64,000 nt of DNA, from contig NZ_FSQT01000001.1 of NCBI RefSeq assembly GCF_900143515.1, forward strand, positions 1,736,001-1,800,000, read 5' to 3'. Positions 33,360 to 43,091 of the stretch are shown here, piece after piece. Source of the DNA: Micromonospora cremea (GTDB taxonomy: Bacteria > Actinomycetota > Actinomycetes > Mycobacteriales > Micromonosporaceae). How positions within the stretch are numbered: the stretch's first letter is position 1; each line of letters opens with the position of its first letter. The translations under genes were made by a program, and so were the position numbers. The notes under the pieces were generated by a model. The model was not told where the DNA came from. It was given only the letters and a program-made list of their open reading frames with translations, and ran no database searches.

Positions 33360-33776
33360 CTACGCTCGTACTGTCGACCTTTGTTGAAGCGGAACGACGA
33401 CGGACGAGGTGTTCATAGCTTGCCTGCGTAGCGTGGTGTTTTCCGCTGCGAGGGCGGCGATGACGGTGGCAGCGGCATCGACCTGATCTTGCAGTTGGCG
33501 GCACCTTCGGCGGCTGGCTTCCAGGCTGCTTCGTAGATCGTCGAGTTCTTCGCCGCGGTGCCGTGAGGCGGCCCCGGCGAGGCTGTTTGCTACCCGAGCG
33601 TCCCATTCGGCGAGGATGTCGGCGGCGCGGTTCATGGTGGCGCGGCTGACCTCGGCCTCGCGCCAGAGGTTGTTTTTGGTCAGCTTGCCGTCGGTGTGAA
33701 TCGGCTGGCCGTCGAACAGGCGCTTCATCGCCTCGCGCAGCCGTTGTTGTGTGGCTGGGGACACGGGGGCGGTCAT
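33360..33776 (-). CDS. TnpC-like small coiled-coil protein of the transposon (DUF6262-like)
   Basis: A 138-residue protein coupled to the upstream recombinase by an ATGA overlap. The N-terminal half (QQRLREAMKRLFDGQP, KLTKNNLWREAEVSRATMNR) resembles a helix-turn-helix. The C-terminal half is a coiled coil (EELDDLRSSLEASRRRCRQL and onward). Position after three recombinases, size and coiled coil match TnpC of Tn554, which promotes orientation-specific transposition. The stop lies 63 bp from the left transposon end. Confidence 0.75.
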   Translation of the reverse strand: MTAPVSPATQQRLREAMKRLFDGQPIHTDGKLTKNNLWREAEVSRATMNRAADILAEWDARVANSLAGAASRHRGEELDDLRSSLEASRRRCRQLQDQVDAAATVIAALAAENTTLRRQAMNTSSVVVPLQQRSTVRA

Positions 33777-35851
33777 TGATTGCTCCGCTTCAGCACTCGG
33801 TCAACTTCCTGGAGTTCAGACTCGACGCGGCGTCGATGGTTCGCGGCGATCTTGCCCTCGGCGAGTATCCGGCCCAGAGCGGATCGCTCTGCGGTCCAGA
33901 TCGGGATGTGTTCGGGGGCGATGACGCTGTTGGGACAACGTCCTGGCTGGCAGCGGTCGAGCAGTGGTCCGCGGTGGCCGTCGGGGATGATCGCGTCTTC
34001 GAGGCACTTGGCGCCGGCGGGGTCGTTGTCGTTCATGGTGCAGTGGTTGAGTTTGCCGAAGCGGATGGAGATGCGGGTGCGGCGTAGCAGGTCGTGTTCG
34101 ACGCGGATGTCGCCGCGCCGGGCTTGACCGGTGGCGCGCAGGCGCTCGGCCTGGTCGCGGACGGCGGTGAAGGCTTCGCGCATCCGGTCGGCGCCGGGCC
34201 CGTAGCCGATGTGCTGGCCTGCGGTGTCGGCGTTGAAGAGTTCGGTGAGGCGGTCGAAGCGGTGGTCGGCGATCGCGGTGTCGAGGTGGCGTGCCCAGGA
34301 CGGGTCGTTGTCCATGTAGCTGCCGGTGACGCGGTTGGCCAGGGCTCTGGTGGTGACGTGCTTGAGCTGCATGCCGACGGCGATCTCGGAGCCTGGGAAG
34401 TCGCGGGTGAGCATGGCCATGGTGCGGCGGAACATGTGCGGGGTGACGTTGCCGTCCGGAATTTCTTCAAGGCCGCTGACATGCCGCCAGCGGTTGATGT
34501 GGTTGATGAGGTCGTCGATGGCGGCGATGCTGGCGAAGCTGTCACCGGCCCACCGGTCACCGACGGAGGCGAACGTGAGGTGATCGTGCTGCGATAGTCG
34601 CCCGGCCAACTCGATCGCGCGGGCGACCGGCGGAGTGATCCACCAGTGTTTGATCGGAAGGTCCGGGTCCAGCTTCTGCTTTGTGGATTTCACCGCGGGG
34701 CTGCCGTAGTGCTCGACCAGGGCGTCTTTGGTGATGGCCCGCAGCTCGCACTCGCGCATCATGGACAGCGCGGCGGTGAACACGAAGCAGGCGTTGCGCA
34801 ACATGACCTGCTCCACCTGCAGCTCGGTGGGGCCGAGGCTGTCGTGCCACGGTCCGCGGCTGCCGTCCGGCCGGCCCACCTCCACCAGGTCCGGTAGCAG
34901 GCCCGGGTGGGTGCGCCCTTCGACGACGAGACGTTCGAGGGCTTTTCGGCGCCGGCGGCCGTGGGGTGTGGAGTTCTGGAAGAAATCCGGCGGGACGCCG
35001 ATGATCCGGGCCAGCAGGCTGAGGTTGATCTTCGGCCCTGGGGTTTCGCTCGGCCGGGCGCGGCGCGTCGGGATCGTGTTCGCCGCATCCATCAGCCAGG
35101 TATCGAACCGTCCCGCCGCATCGGTGCCGGTCAACGGCCGGCTGCGCAGGTCGTCCCAGTAGGCGGCGACGCGCAGGATGTCGGGGGCGAAGACGTCGAT
35201 GTAGGTCCAGCAGTTGCGGACCAGCGGGAACCACGTCTCCGGCGGGATGACCGGGGTGCGCAGCTCCGGAACGATCGGCTGGTTGGCCACGGCGTTGCTC
35301 GAGATTCCGGGCCAGGGGTCGTGCGGCAGGCCGCCGCAGGTCAGGGCCGCACGGACGCGGTGCAGGGCTTTGATCAGGTGGACGTGGTTGGTGACGGAGC
35401 CGGGCTCAGTGATCGTCTGCCGGTGCGCGATGTAGGCCTTGAAGTCCTCCGGGCTCCAGCCGCGCAGGTTCGGCGGCAGCCCTCGCTCGGCGCCGAACGC
35501 CGCCAGCGGCCGCAGGTGTCCGATCCGCTGCGTCACGGTCATCACCGCCAGCGGGTCGGCCCGCAGGTGGACGCCGGCGGCCAGGATCGCCGGGTGGCGC
35601 GGGTTGAGCCAGAGCATCGCCAGCTCACGCGCCATCAGGTTCCAGGCCGGGTCCAGGTCGTGGAACAGCACGCGGATGGCCGCCGACGGGTGGCTGGGCG
35701 CCTTGTGGACCACCCCATTGAGGTCCCAGCAGTCGGTGTCACCGAACCGGGGCGGGATCGCTCCGGGCAACAGTGGGTGCGACTGGATGACCGCCTCGTC
35801 GTCGCGGTAGAAGGCGGACGGGCGTGGGGCCGGTGAGGCGGTGGTGGTCAC
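33773..35851 (-). CDS. Tyrosine recombinase/transposase (third of the trio)
   Basis: A 692-residue recombinase from the GTG at 35851 that overlaps the previous stop by GTGA. Catalytic-domain elements: Arg in MMRECELRAIT, TPHMFRRTMAML as the H-x-x-R box, a long insertion, and GSYMDND near the likely Tyr. A C-terminal Cys-rich tail (NHCTMND, DRCQPGRCPNS) could bind zinc. Large, divergent recombinases of this type are the TnpB-like partners of Tn554/RIT elements. Confidence 0.82.
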   Translation of the reverse strand: MTTTASPAPRPSAFYRDDEAVIQSHPLLPGAIPPRFGDTDCWDLNGVVHKAPSHPSAAIRVLFHDLDPAWNLMARELAMLWLNPRHPAILAAGVHLRADPLAVMTVTQRIGHLRPLAAFGAERGLPPNLRGWSPEDFKAYIAHRQTITEPGSVTNHVHLIKALHRVRAALTCGGLPHDPWPGISSNAVANQPIVPELRTPVIPPETWFPLVRNCWTYIDVFAPDILRVAAYWDDLRSRPLTGTDAAGRFDTWLMDAANTIPTRRARPSETPGPKINLSLLARIIGVPPDFFQNSTPHGRRRRKALERLVVEGRTHPGLLPDLVEVGRPDGSRGPWHDSLGPTELQVEQVMLRNACFVFTAALSMMRECELRAITKDALVEHYGSPAVKSTKQKLDPDLPIKHWWITPPVARAIELAGRLSQHDHLTFASVGDRWAGDSFASIAAIDDLINHINRWRHVSGLEEIPDGNVTPHMFRRTMAMLTRDFPGSEIAVGMQLKHVTTRALANRVTGSYMDNDPSWARHLDTAIADHRFDRLTELFNADTAGQHIGYGPGADRMREAFTAVRDQAERLRATGQARRGDIRVEHDLLRRTRISIRFGKLNHCTMNDNDPAGAKCLEDAIIPDGHRGPLLDRCQPGRCPNSVIAPEHIPIWTAERSALGRILAEGKIAANHRRRVESELQEVDRVLKRSNQ

Positions 35852-37749
35852 GCGTCGAACTCCACGGTGCTGGCCAGGGGAAGGTGCAGGGTGATGCCGT
35901 CCTCGGCGATTTGCCGTCGTGCCTGGGCGATCTCGGCAGGGGTGCGGGACTTGAGCACGTCGATCAGGTTCGTGCGGCTCTGGCCCCACAGCGCGTGGAA
36001 GTGCTGGGGCGACAGTCGCAGCGCGAGTTTGTCCAGGTGGTCGGCGAACAGCAGCAGCTGCGGCAGGTTCGACGGCAGCACGAAGGCGTTGCGGCACTCC
36101 AGGCAGCGTAGCGGCGCGACCGGGCACAGCTGACCGGGCCGGCCGAACGGCGACGCGAACGGGTCGGTGCAGTCCGTGACGCCCATGTCCAGCTGCCCGG
36201 CCCGCAGCGCCTCGACGTCGGCCGGGCTCAACCCGAGCACCGCCGCGGCCTGAGGGTCGGCCAGCGACTGGGTGGCCTGTTCGTCCAGGACGATCGGCCC
36301 GGCCAGTGCCTTGTGAAGCCAGTGCCGCTGCGCGGCGGTGACCACGTCTCCGGCGATCACCCGTAGCGTCGTGCCATGGGCGTAGTGGCCGCGGAACGTC
36401 TGCGCGGAATGGTCGTCGGCGATGTCACTGATCCGCCCCCGGAAGGCGATGGCCTTCTCGACCTTGGTGGATTTGCGCAGCCTGCGGATATCGGCGTCGC
36501 CGTCGACCGTCACGTTGTTGATCGCAAGCCAGTCGGTGAACGTCTGGCCCTTGCGCCGCGTCGGCAGCCCGACCGACAGCGACACGCCGTCCAGCGATGC
36601 CCGCAGGAACAGCGGGACCGGTGAGGTTCCCATCTGTTCGGCCAGCGGCCGGTTCAGCTCCAGCAGCGACCGGATGATCTCCGCCGCGTCCAGCCGCGGC
36701 CCCGACGGATGCAGCAGCCCGGCCGCGGCTGGCTCGCTGGAGAACGCCTGCCGCATCCGGGCGTGCGCGCGGTTCTTGCCGAAGGTGATCGTCACGCCGC
36801 GCGGGCTGAACTCGATGTCGTCCTCGGTCAGCCCGGTGATCTCCTCCGGTGCCCTGCCGGTGGCCGCCATCAGCAGGATCTTGTAGGCGTGCAGGTCCAT
36901 GTTCGTCAGGAACAGCTGCCCCACCAAGTGGCGCAGCACGCCGCGCCGATCCCGCCGCGAACCTTGCAGTCCCGAGTCCTGGTGCGACGGCATACCGGCC
37001 GGGTCCGGCAGAAAGCTGACGATTTCGCTGCAGCTGCGGGCGTTGTGCGTGATGGCCCACAGCACGTTTCCCGCTTGCGTCCAGCCGCCGATCTCAGGGT
37101 CCGCGCCGGTAGCGGCCAGGGCCCGCCCGGCACGGATCCTCACCTCGGTCGCCCGCCGGGCCGCCTGCGCGGCCCGGACCAGTTTCTGCTTGTCGGCGCG
37201 GCTGAACTCATCCAGCTCGATGCTGCCGCCGCGCCGGACCCCGAGCACGCCGGCGACCCAGCCGTTCAAGTGCCCGGCGACCGGCCGATCCGGGTGCTCG
37301 GCACGCCGGGCGATCAGGGCACGGACCCGCCCAGCATGCCAGCCCGGCGTTCGTGAACCCGGAGCGTGCCGGGACGGCAGAATCCGGATCCACTCGGTGA
37401 CCGCGTGATGCAGGTCCGGCTCGCCCCGTGCCAGCGACGCCGAACCAGCACCCGCGACCGTGGAACCGACGTGCGTCAGAAAGTCCTTCATCGCGGTCAG
37501 ATACATGCGGCCTGCGCTCTCGCGCAGCCGTCCGGCCTGCACGAGTTCCACCCACTCGTCGGCCAACTCCGCGGCAAGCCGCGCACACGCGAACGAGGCC
37601 GGATCGAAGGACAGCACCGCCGTGGCCGAGCGCAGAGCCGCCTGGCCGGTCGCGGGCACCGTCACCCGCCTCACCCCGATCCTGGCGACAGACGGCTCCG
37701 CGGCGCGGGCTGGAGGGAATCCGGAGCGGTGCTCACCCCTGCGCGGCAT
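35848..37749 (-). CDS. Tyrosine recombinase/transposase (second of the trio)
   Basis: A 633-residue protein, about the length of Tn554 TnpB. It has an N-terminal core-binding region (FACARLAAELADEWVELVQA, RMYLTAMKDFLTHVGS), the first catalytic Arg region (AATGRAPEEITGL), QTFRGHYAHGTTLRVIAGD near the tyrosine box, and a Cys-containing C-terminus (LCPVAPLRCLECRNAF). Overlaps its neighbours by 17 bp upstream and 4 bp downstream, so all recombinases are cotranslated. Confidence 0.85.
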   Translation of the reverse strand: MPRRGEHRSGFPPARAAEPSVARIGVRRVTVPATGQAALRSATAVLSFDPASFACARLAAELADEWVELVQAGRLRESAGRMYLTAMKDFLTHVGSTVAGAGSASLARGEPDLHHAVTEWIRILPSRHAPGSRTPGWHAGRVRALIARRAEHPDRPVAGHLNGWVAGVLGVRRGGSIELDEFSRADKQKLVRAAQAARRATEVRIRAGRALAATGADPEIGGWTQAGNVLWAITHNARSCSEIVSFLPDPAGMPSHQDSGLQGSRRDRRGVLRHLVGQLFLTNMDLHAYKILLMAATGRAPEEITGLTEDDIEFSPRGVTITFGKNRAHARMRQAFSSEPAAAGLLHPSGPRLDAAEIIRSLLELNRPLAEQMGTSPVPLFLRASLDGVSLSVGLPTRRKGQTFTDWLAINNVTVDGDADIRRLRKSTKVEKAIAFRGRISDIADDHSAQTFRGHYAHGTTLRVIAGDVVTAAQRHWLHKALAGPIVLDEQATQSLADPQAAAVLGLSPADVEALRAGQLDMGVTDCTDPFASPFGRPGQLCPVAPLRCLECRNAFVLPSNLPQLLLFADHLDKLALRLSPQHFHALWGQSRTNLIDVLKSRTPAEIAQARRQIAEDGITLHLPLASTVEFDA

Positions 37750-39112
37750 CGCCGCCCCCGAGGCTCATCGTCGTCCGGGCGATGTCGGCGTAGGAGGCCC
37801 CGCCGGCGGCGGTCCAGGTCCGGAATGCCTCATCGACGTCCCGCATCGGGTCCTTCAGGTACCGGAGGTAGCGGTAGGTCGTCGCCGGACTCGCGTGGCC
37901 GAGCCGCCGCTGCACCTGCAACAACGGGTTGCCGCTCATGTGGTCCAGCAGCGTCGACATGGGCAGCTGCTGCGCCCGGCCGTCACCCAACGCCAGCCGG
38001 GTCAAGTAGATCAGCAGCCTCAGCGCGAACGTATGACGCAGATCGTGATACACCCAGCACCGGCGCGGTAGCTCCGGTCCCACCCCGCCGGTCGTCGCGG
38101 CCTTCATCCGCTCCCACGCCGCCCACCGGACCCGGTCCCATCCCGAGGCCGTGAGCATCCGCCCACCGGCGCCGATGAACACCGCCAGCGGATCGAGGCC
38201 GTCCCCGGTCTCTCGCACCGCGATCCGCCGCAGCCGCGGATCCATACCCCGGATCGACCTGGTGACCGTGCGGCCCTCAAGCACGCCGCAGACCTTCGCG
38301 CCATCCGCCTCCAGCCGGCTGATGACGAACAGGTCACGGTGGTCGCGCCGAAGCGTGCCCTGCGCCTTCGCAACGATCTCGGGCCGCTCCAGCAGCAGGT
38401 AAGGGCCCAGCAGTTCCATCGCGTCCCCCGGCACGTAGACCGAGCGGTGGTGCCCAGCTTTCGCGCACGCGCCGAGCTCGACATCGGCGGTGCGCGGCCG
38501 TCGAGCATCGAGCAGCCCCAGCTCGGGCAGCAGCAGTGTCGACCACTCCTGGATCCGCATCCCGGTCAGCAGTGCCAGCTCGCAGGCCGCGCGGTTGCGA
38601 TGCGGTCGCCAGCCTCGGAAGCCCTGGTCGAGACCGCCATCGGGCGCCAGCCCGCCGAATCCGACGTCCCGGCAGTACAGGTACTGCTCAAGCTCCATGT
38701 GCCGCACCCGCATATCGCGGCGGGTCCCGCTGGCCAACGTCCGCTGCCGCCGGGTCGTCGCTCGCCATGGCCGACGGTCAACGACGCCCTGCCGCAGCAG
38801 AAAGTCGTAGAGGCAGCCGATCGCTGCCGCGTCGCGATCCCAGGCCGCCTCACCGACCGTCTGCCCGGCCTCGTCGAGCCGCCACTGCCGGAAGTCCTGG
38901 AGGTCAGCCTCGGAAGCCGACGCCAGGTCGAGCCCTCGGGCCTGCAGGAACCGCAGCAGCATCAACGCCGTATACGCGTACCCGCGCATCGTCTTTGGGC
39001 TACGCCGGTTCAGCGCCAACTCCCGGAACCAGCTGCACAGCGGCTCCACCGGCCACATCGACTCGGACAGCAGCACCGGCGTACCCGGTGCCGGCGCGAA
39101 CCTCGCGAGCAC
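37733..39112 (-). CDS. Tyrosine recombinase/transposase (first of the trio), leader split by IS5
   Basis: A 459-residue recombinase as now readable from the GTG at 39112. Core-binding domain: EPLCSWFRELALNRRSPKTM. Catalytic residues: Arg in LLTGMRIQEWSTL, H-x-x-R in HDLRHTFALR, LGHASPATTY with the nucleophile Tyr in TTYRYL. Removing the IS5 copy and one TCA extends the frame upstream without a stop to an ATG at 40129 preceded by GGAG, so the native protein had about 28 more N-terminal residues. The catalytic and DNA-binding domains are intact, but expression now lacks the native start. Confidence 0.85.
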   Translation of the reverse strand: MLARFAPAPGTPVLLSESMWPVEPLCSWFRELALNRRSPKTMRGYAYTALMLLRFLQARGLDLASASEADLQDFRQWRLDEAGQTVGEAAWDRDAAAIGCLYDFLLRQGVVDRRPWRATTRRQRTLASGTRRDMRVRHMELEQYLYCRDVGFGGLAPDGGLDQGFRGWRPHRNRAACELALLTGMRIQEWSTLLLPELGLLDARRPRTADVELGACAKAGHHRSVYVPGDAMELLGPYLLLERPEIVAKAQGTLRRDHRDLFVISRLEADGAKVCGVLEGRTVTRSIRGMDPRLRRIAVRETGDGLDPLAVFIGAGGRMLTASGWDRVRWAAWERMKAATTGGVGPELPRRCWVYHDLRHTFALRLLIYLTRLALGDGRAQQLPMSTLLDHMSGNPLLQVQRRLGHASPATTYRYLRYLKDPMRDVDEAFRTWTAAGGASYADIARTTMSLGGGDAAQG

Positions 39113-39135
39113 ATCGGAAGTCTCCGGTGCACTCA

Positions 39136-40068
39136 GAGCGTGTTTGAGATGGGCTGATCAGGTCCAGATGAAGGTGCGTCGGGCTGGGCGTCGGGCGGGT
39201 CGACCCCGGGTGATGCGGCGTGCGATGCCGGCGATGGCGGCCCAGCGGATGATGGCTTCGGAGACCTCGGGGTGGCGTTCGTAGTCGCGGGCCAGTCGGC
39301 GGCAGGCGGTGAGCCAGGCCAGAGTGCGTTCGACGACCCAGCGGCGGGGATGCACGGCGAAGCCGCGCTGGTCGGTGGGCTTGCGGACGATCTCGAGGGT
39401 GGTGCGCAGGATGTCGCGGGTCCAGTCGACGAGTCGTCCGGTGAAGCCCTGGTCGGCGAAGACGTGTCGGATCGGGGCGGCCATGTAGGCGCTGAGCAGA
39501 GCGGTCTTGGCGCCGTCGCGGTCCTGCCAGCTTGCGGCGAGGACAGTCACGGTGACCAGCAGGCCCAAGGTGTCGGTGACGATGAACCGCTTGCGGCCGT
39601 TGACCTTCTTCCCGGCGTCGTAGCCCCGGCTGTCTCGGCCGACGGTGTCAGCGCCCTTCACTGACTGGGAGTCAATGATTCCCGCCGACGGCTGCGGCTC
39701 GCGGCCCTGCTGCACCCGCGCCTTGATACGCAGCGCCGCCAGGAGCTTCTCCGTCACGCCGGCGTCTTCCCACCGGGTGAAGTACCAGTACACCGTCTGC
39801 CACGGCGGAAGATCCGCCGGCAGATACCGCCACGGACACCCAGCCCGCACCACATACAGGATCGCGTTGACGATCTCCCGACGAGGATGCTTTTCCCGCC
39901 GCCCGTCCGTGTTTGGCTCCGGCAGCAGCGCCTCGATCAGCGCCCACTGGGCATCGGTCAGGTCCGAGGGATAACCACGACGAGCAGACACCCGAGCCAC
40001 CCTGCCCGCTGAAGATCCTCGGGGTCACGCCAACACGCCGTCCACAACAGACCTTCTCAAACACGCTC
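39136..40068 (-). mobile_element. IS5 family (IS427-like) insertion sequence, complete
   Basis: A 933-bp element with terminal inverted repeats GAGCGTGTTTGAGA (39136-39149, complement at 40055-40068) and a 3-bp target duplication TCA (39133-39135 and 40069-40071), as expected for TNA-targeting IS5/IS427 elements. It contains one intact transposase gene and is inserted in the leader of the first transposon recombinase, so it arrived after the larger transposon. Confidence 0.9.
39158..40000 (-). CDS. IS5 family transposase
   Basis: A 280-residue DDE transposase in one frame: the N-terminal DUF4096-like region (YPSDLTDAQWALIEALLPEP, GCPWRYLPADLPPWQTVY), then catalytic Asp110 (IIDSQSVKG), Asp183 (FADQGFTG) and Glu224 (RRWVVERTLAWL). 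Length and motifs are complete, so it is probably active. Confidence 0.95.
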   Translation of the reverse strand: MARVSARRGYPSDLTDAQWALIEALLPEPNTDGRREKHPRREIVNAILYVVRAGCPWRYLPADLPPWQTVYWYFTRWEDAGVTEKLLAALRIKARVQQGREPQPSAGIIDSQSVKGADTVGRDSRGYDAGKKVNGRKRFIVTDTLGLLVTVTVLAASWQDRDGAKTALLSAYMAAPIRHVFADQGFTGRLVDWTRDILRTTLEIVRKPTDQRGFAVHPRRWVVERTLAWLTACRRLARDYERHPEVSEAIIRWAAIAGIARRITRGRPARRPARRTFIWT

Positions 40069-40129
40069 TCAGCCCTGGGGCACCACCAGCCTTACGGACC
40101 GTCCGCGCGTCTGCGAAGAACAGGTGCAT
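40069..40129 (-). pseudogene. Displaced 5' leader of the first transposon recombinase
   Basis: On the minus strand an ATG at 40129 with GGAG 5 bases upstream opens a frame (MHLFFADARTVRKAGGAP) that runs to the IS5 boundary. After removal of IS5 plus one TCA it continues in frame into the recombinase at 39132. It is the original start of that gene, cut off by the insertion. Confidence 0.7.
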
Positions 40130-40433
40130 TCCAGCTCCGGGCAGTCGACGACTACGTCAACCACTCAACGGCGCCAGCGTCCGACAGTAGCGGCGGATAG
40201 TCTGATCAGAATCCACTGGATGACCACGCCAGCTGACTACAGCGTGTTACCACGACGAGGGATAGAGCGCCCGGATCGCGGCTACTTGTTTCATTGACCT
40301 GCGACCGTGGCCCGGCCAGGCTTCGGTCGAGGCGCCCGGGCTGTCGCTTGCCGCGGGGTCTGCTGTTGGCGGTCCGATGGTGGGTTGATCGCGGCTTCGT
40401 AGGGTTGTGTGAACAGCAGAGCACCTTACAGAT
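40130..40433. other. Intergenic region inside the transposon
   Basis: 304 bp between the original recombinase start and the end of the HEAT-repeat gene. It must contain the recombinase promoter (minus strand). I see no ORF with coding character, no convincing promoter and no structured RNA. Confidence 0.4.
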
Positions 40434-42211
40434 TCATCCGGCGATCTTTTCGCGGGCGGCGATCGTCGCGGCGAGCAGCGTCTCGTCCGCGCGTAGCTCG
40501 GCGTCGAAGCCGCCGATATTCAGCCCGGCCCGATGCCGCGAGGCCACGAACCGATCCAGCCGGTCGAGTATCGGCCGCGCATGCGACCCCATCGCGGCGA
40601 ATACCCGCAGCACCTTGGCCGCGTATAGGTCGTCGGACAGGTACTTCGGCAGGACCTCCAGCAATTCAGCGGCTACCGCAGGACCTTCGTGAAGCCATAG
40701 TGCGCCGGCCGATTCCACCTCCCCGGATCCGTGAACCCGGAACAGGCTCCGCAGCTGCTTGTGCTGGCGGATGGTGAGCCCGCCGTGCTCGGCGAGCCAG
40801 GTCAGCAGCGCCGATACGAAGCGGCCACGGTGAAGTTCTTCCGGAAGTCCGGCGAGATACCGTTCGGCCACCCCCCGGTCCGACGTGACTTTGAGAAGGG
40901 CGAACGTCGCACCTTGCGTCCGATACTGCCGCAGCTCGGGGACCGCGGCTGCGGCGGCTGGGCCGATCCGTCCCAAGACATAGAACGCCCAGTCCGGAGT
41001 GTCGTTCTCCGCCCCCCGGAGCTTGGCGATGAGCTCCGGCACCGCGGCAGCCGCGGCCGGCCCGAACGCGGCCAGCACTCGCATCGGCAGTTCCGGCGCG
41101 TGCGAATCCGGATGTGCGGCCAAGATCTGCCGGGCAGCGGCCACCGGCGCCTCCGGATCAACGCCCGCCCGGGCAACCGCCCGGAACGCCTCAGCCAGGC
41201 GGGGCTCGTCGCTGACGGAAAGCATCAGCCGTACCAGATGCGGCACCGCTCGGTGATCGCCGACGCTGCCCAGCGCGGTGGCGGCCACCGCGCCGAGCTC
41301 AGGGTCGTCCATCACCGTCGCGAGCTCGTCGGCGGCCAGCCGGGACGCGGTCAACGACGCCGCCAGCGCGTGCAGTGCCGCCGACCGCACCTTGGAAGGC
41401 TCTTCCCTCAGGAGGCCGGTCAGCATCGGCGTCATCCGGCCGGGCGCGGCGCGCCACTCACGCATCGCCGCGACCGCCATCCGTACGCCTTCGAGCCTGG
41501 CCTCCGGGCTCTCGGCGGGGTTCGCCAGCCGTTCCGCCCAGACGCAGCAGTCGTCCTCCCGGTCGAGGCGGGTCAGCGCCCGTGCCCAGTGCTGACCCGC
41601 CGTCTCCGGAAGACGGGATCCCGGCGCGTCGAGGACACCGGCGGAGGCTTCGAGATCGGCACGGATCGCGGCGTCCAGCGCCGGCCAGGCCGCCGCGTCG
41701 TCCATGCTAAACACTGCGATGTTGGCCAGCAGCCGGATGGCCGGAACGGGATCCGACTGCAGGCGTTCCAGGATGGCTTGACGCCGCAGGACCTGGTGCC
41801 AGGGTATGGCGTCCACGAGGGCGATCCGGACGACCGGATCGGTCGAGGCGTTCAACGCCGCCATGGCCGATCAGGTTCGGCGGTGTTCACCAGTAACGTC
41901 GCCGCGGTACGCCGCACCGGCGGGTCCACGTCGCTCAGGGCCGGCTCGGCGGCGTCTGCCACCAGGGGCCAGTCGGAGTTCTGGCCGCACAACTGGTCCA
42001 GCAACTCGAACATCGTCCGGCGCGCCGATGCGCGGGGGTCGGTCGTGAAGGCCAGCAGGCGACGGGTCATCAGCCCGTCCCGGTCGGCCCGGACAAAGTA
42101 GAAAATGTGTTCCCGCTCATCGTTGCCGGGGACCAGGACGTCGCCCGAGGCGATGCCTATTTCCAACCATTCCCAGTTGGTCGGCGATGCCGCCGGCGCC
42201 GGGCCGTTCAC
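40434..42211 (-). pseudogene. HEAT-repeat protein, frameshifted transposon cargo
   Basis: Two overlapping minus-strand frames make one protein of about 590 residues. The N-terminal part (GTG 42211; TNWEWLEIGIASGD, RTMFELLDQLCGQNSDWPLV) runs through VRRTAATLLVNTAEPDR, then a missing base near 41868 shifts to MAALNASTDPVVRIALVDAI in the second frame. Helical repeats follow to the end (RSAALHALAASL, VAATALGSVGDHRAVPHLV, ELIAKLRG). HEAT solenoids bind proteins or nucleic acids; no catalytic domain is seen. If the shift is a sequencing error, the gene is intact. Internal starts could still give the 476-residue C-terminal part from 41864. Confidence 0.7.
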
Positions 42212-42456
42212 TCTGCGAGGCGCGGGGCGCCCTTCACGTATGTCATGGCCTAATCTTGCTCGGGAGCGTTCCAGCGCGCAATGCGATCCGGTATCCGCTT
42301 CTCGGCACGTCCGGACGGCAACGGGGCCAGCTCGACGTGACGCTGCGTAACGCGCGGATTGCGGCATGACAGCGCATGTGACCTTGGGGCAGCAGGGCCG
42401 GTCGCGCCGCGCCCGGCGGACCGCACGGCACCGCCTCTTCTGGCAGGATCCGTCGG

Positions 42457-42978
42457 ATGCGCAGACTGATGGTGCTCCTTCTCGTGATGGCTGTTGCCGG
42501 CTGCGGCGACGGTGACGCGACCGAGGCGGGAGCCACCGAACAGTTCACCCAGGGCGGCGTCAGTATGGAGCCGACGGTCAAAGCCGGCCAGGTTGTCACC
42601 GCACGGACAATAACCGGCACGTATGAGGCACGGCGCGGCGATGTCGTCCTGATCCGTTCCCCCGGCGGTCTCTGGGGTGACCGTAAGGCGCCGCTGCTCA
42701 AACGCGTCGTCGCGGTCGGCGGCGAAACCATCGCCTGCTGCGATACCTCGGGCAAAGTGACGGTCGACGGTAAGCCGCTGGCCGAGCCGTATGTGGCTGA
42801 GGACGCGTCGCTCGACGAGCCGCCGAACCCAAACTACTGCGGGCCGCGCCGGTTCGCCGCGATTACCGTGCCGGCCGACTCCGTCTTCGTCATGGGCGAT
42901 AGCCGCGCCCGGTCGAACGACTCCCGGTGTGCCGGGCCGGTGCCGGTGTCGTCGGTCTTCGCCGTAATGGTCGACTGA
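42457..42978 (+). CDS. S26 family signal peptidase-like lipoprotein
   Basis: A 173-residue protein. It has the type I signal peptidase boxes: the catalytic Ser in QGGVSMEPTVKAG, the RRGDVVLI strand, the catalytic Lys in LLKRVVAVGGETI, and the C-terminal VFVMGDSRARSNDSR box. Unusually, the N-terminus is a short lipoprotein signal (VLLLVMAVAGCGDGD, lipobox VAGC) in place of a plain transmembrane anchor, so it would sit lipid-anchored on the outer face of the membrane. It is transposon cargo next to a SUKH gene. Its substrate is unknown. Confidence 0.85.
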   Translation: MRRLMVLLLVMAVAGCGDGDATEAGATEQFTQGGVSMEPTVKAGQVVTARTITGTYEARRGDVVLIRSPGGLWGDRKAPLLKRVVAVGGETIACCDTSGKVTVDGKPLAEPYVAEDASLDEPPNPNYCGPRRFAAITVPADSVFVMGDSRARSNDSRCAGPVPVSSVFAVMVD

Positions 42979-43091
42979 CCAGGGCACACCTGACACTTGC
43001 CACGGACGTACCGAGGCGGCCGACGCTAAGCGCTCGGGCGGCGGCAGATGTGGTAGTTGCGCCTGCGGTGGCGATGTTTAGAGTCTGTGTC

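Noticed and set aside
36376..37356. Plus-strand open frames inside the recombinase trio
   Set aside because: They are shadows of overlapping recombinase genes with clear catalytic motifs on the minus strand.
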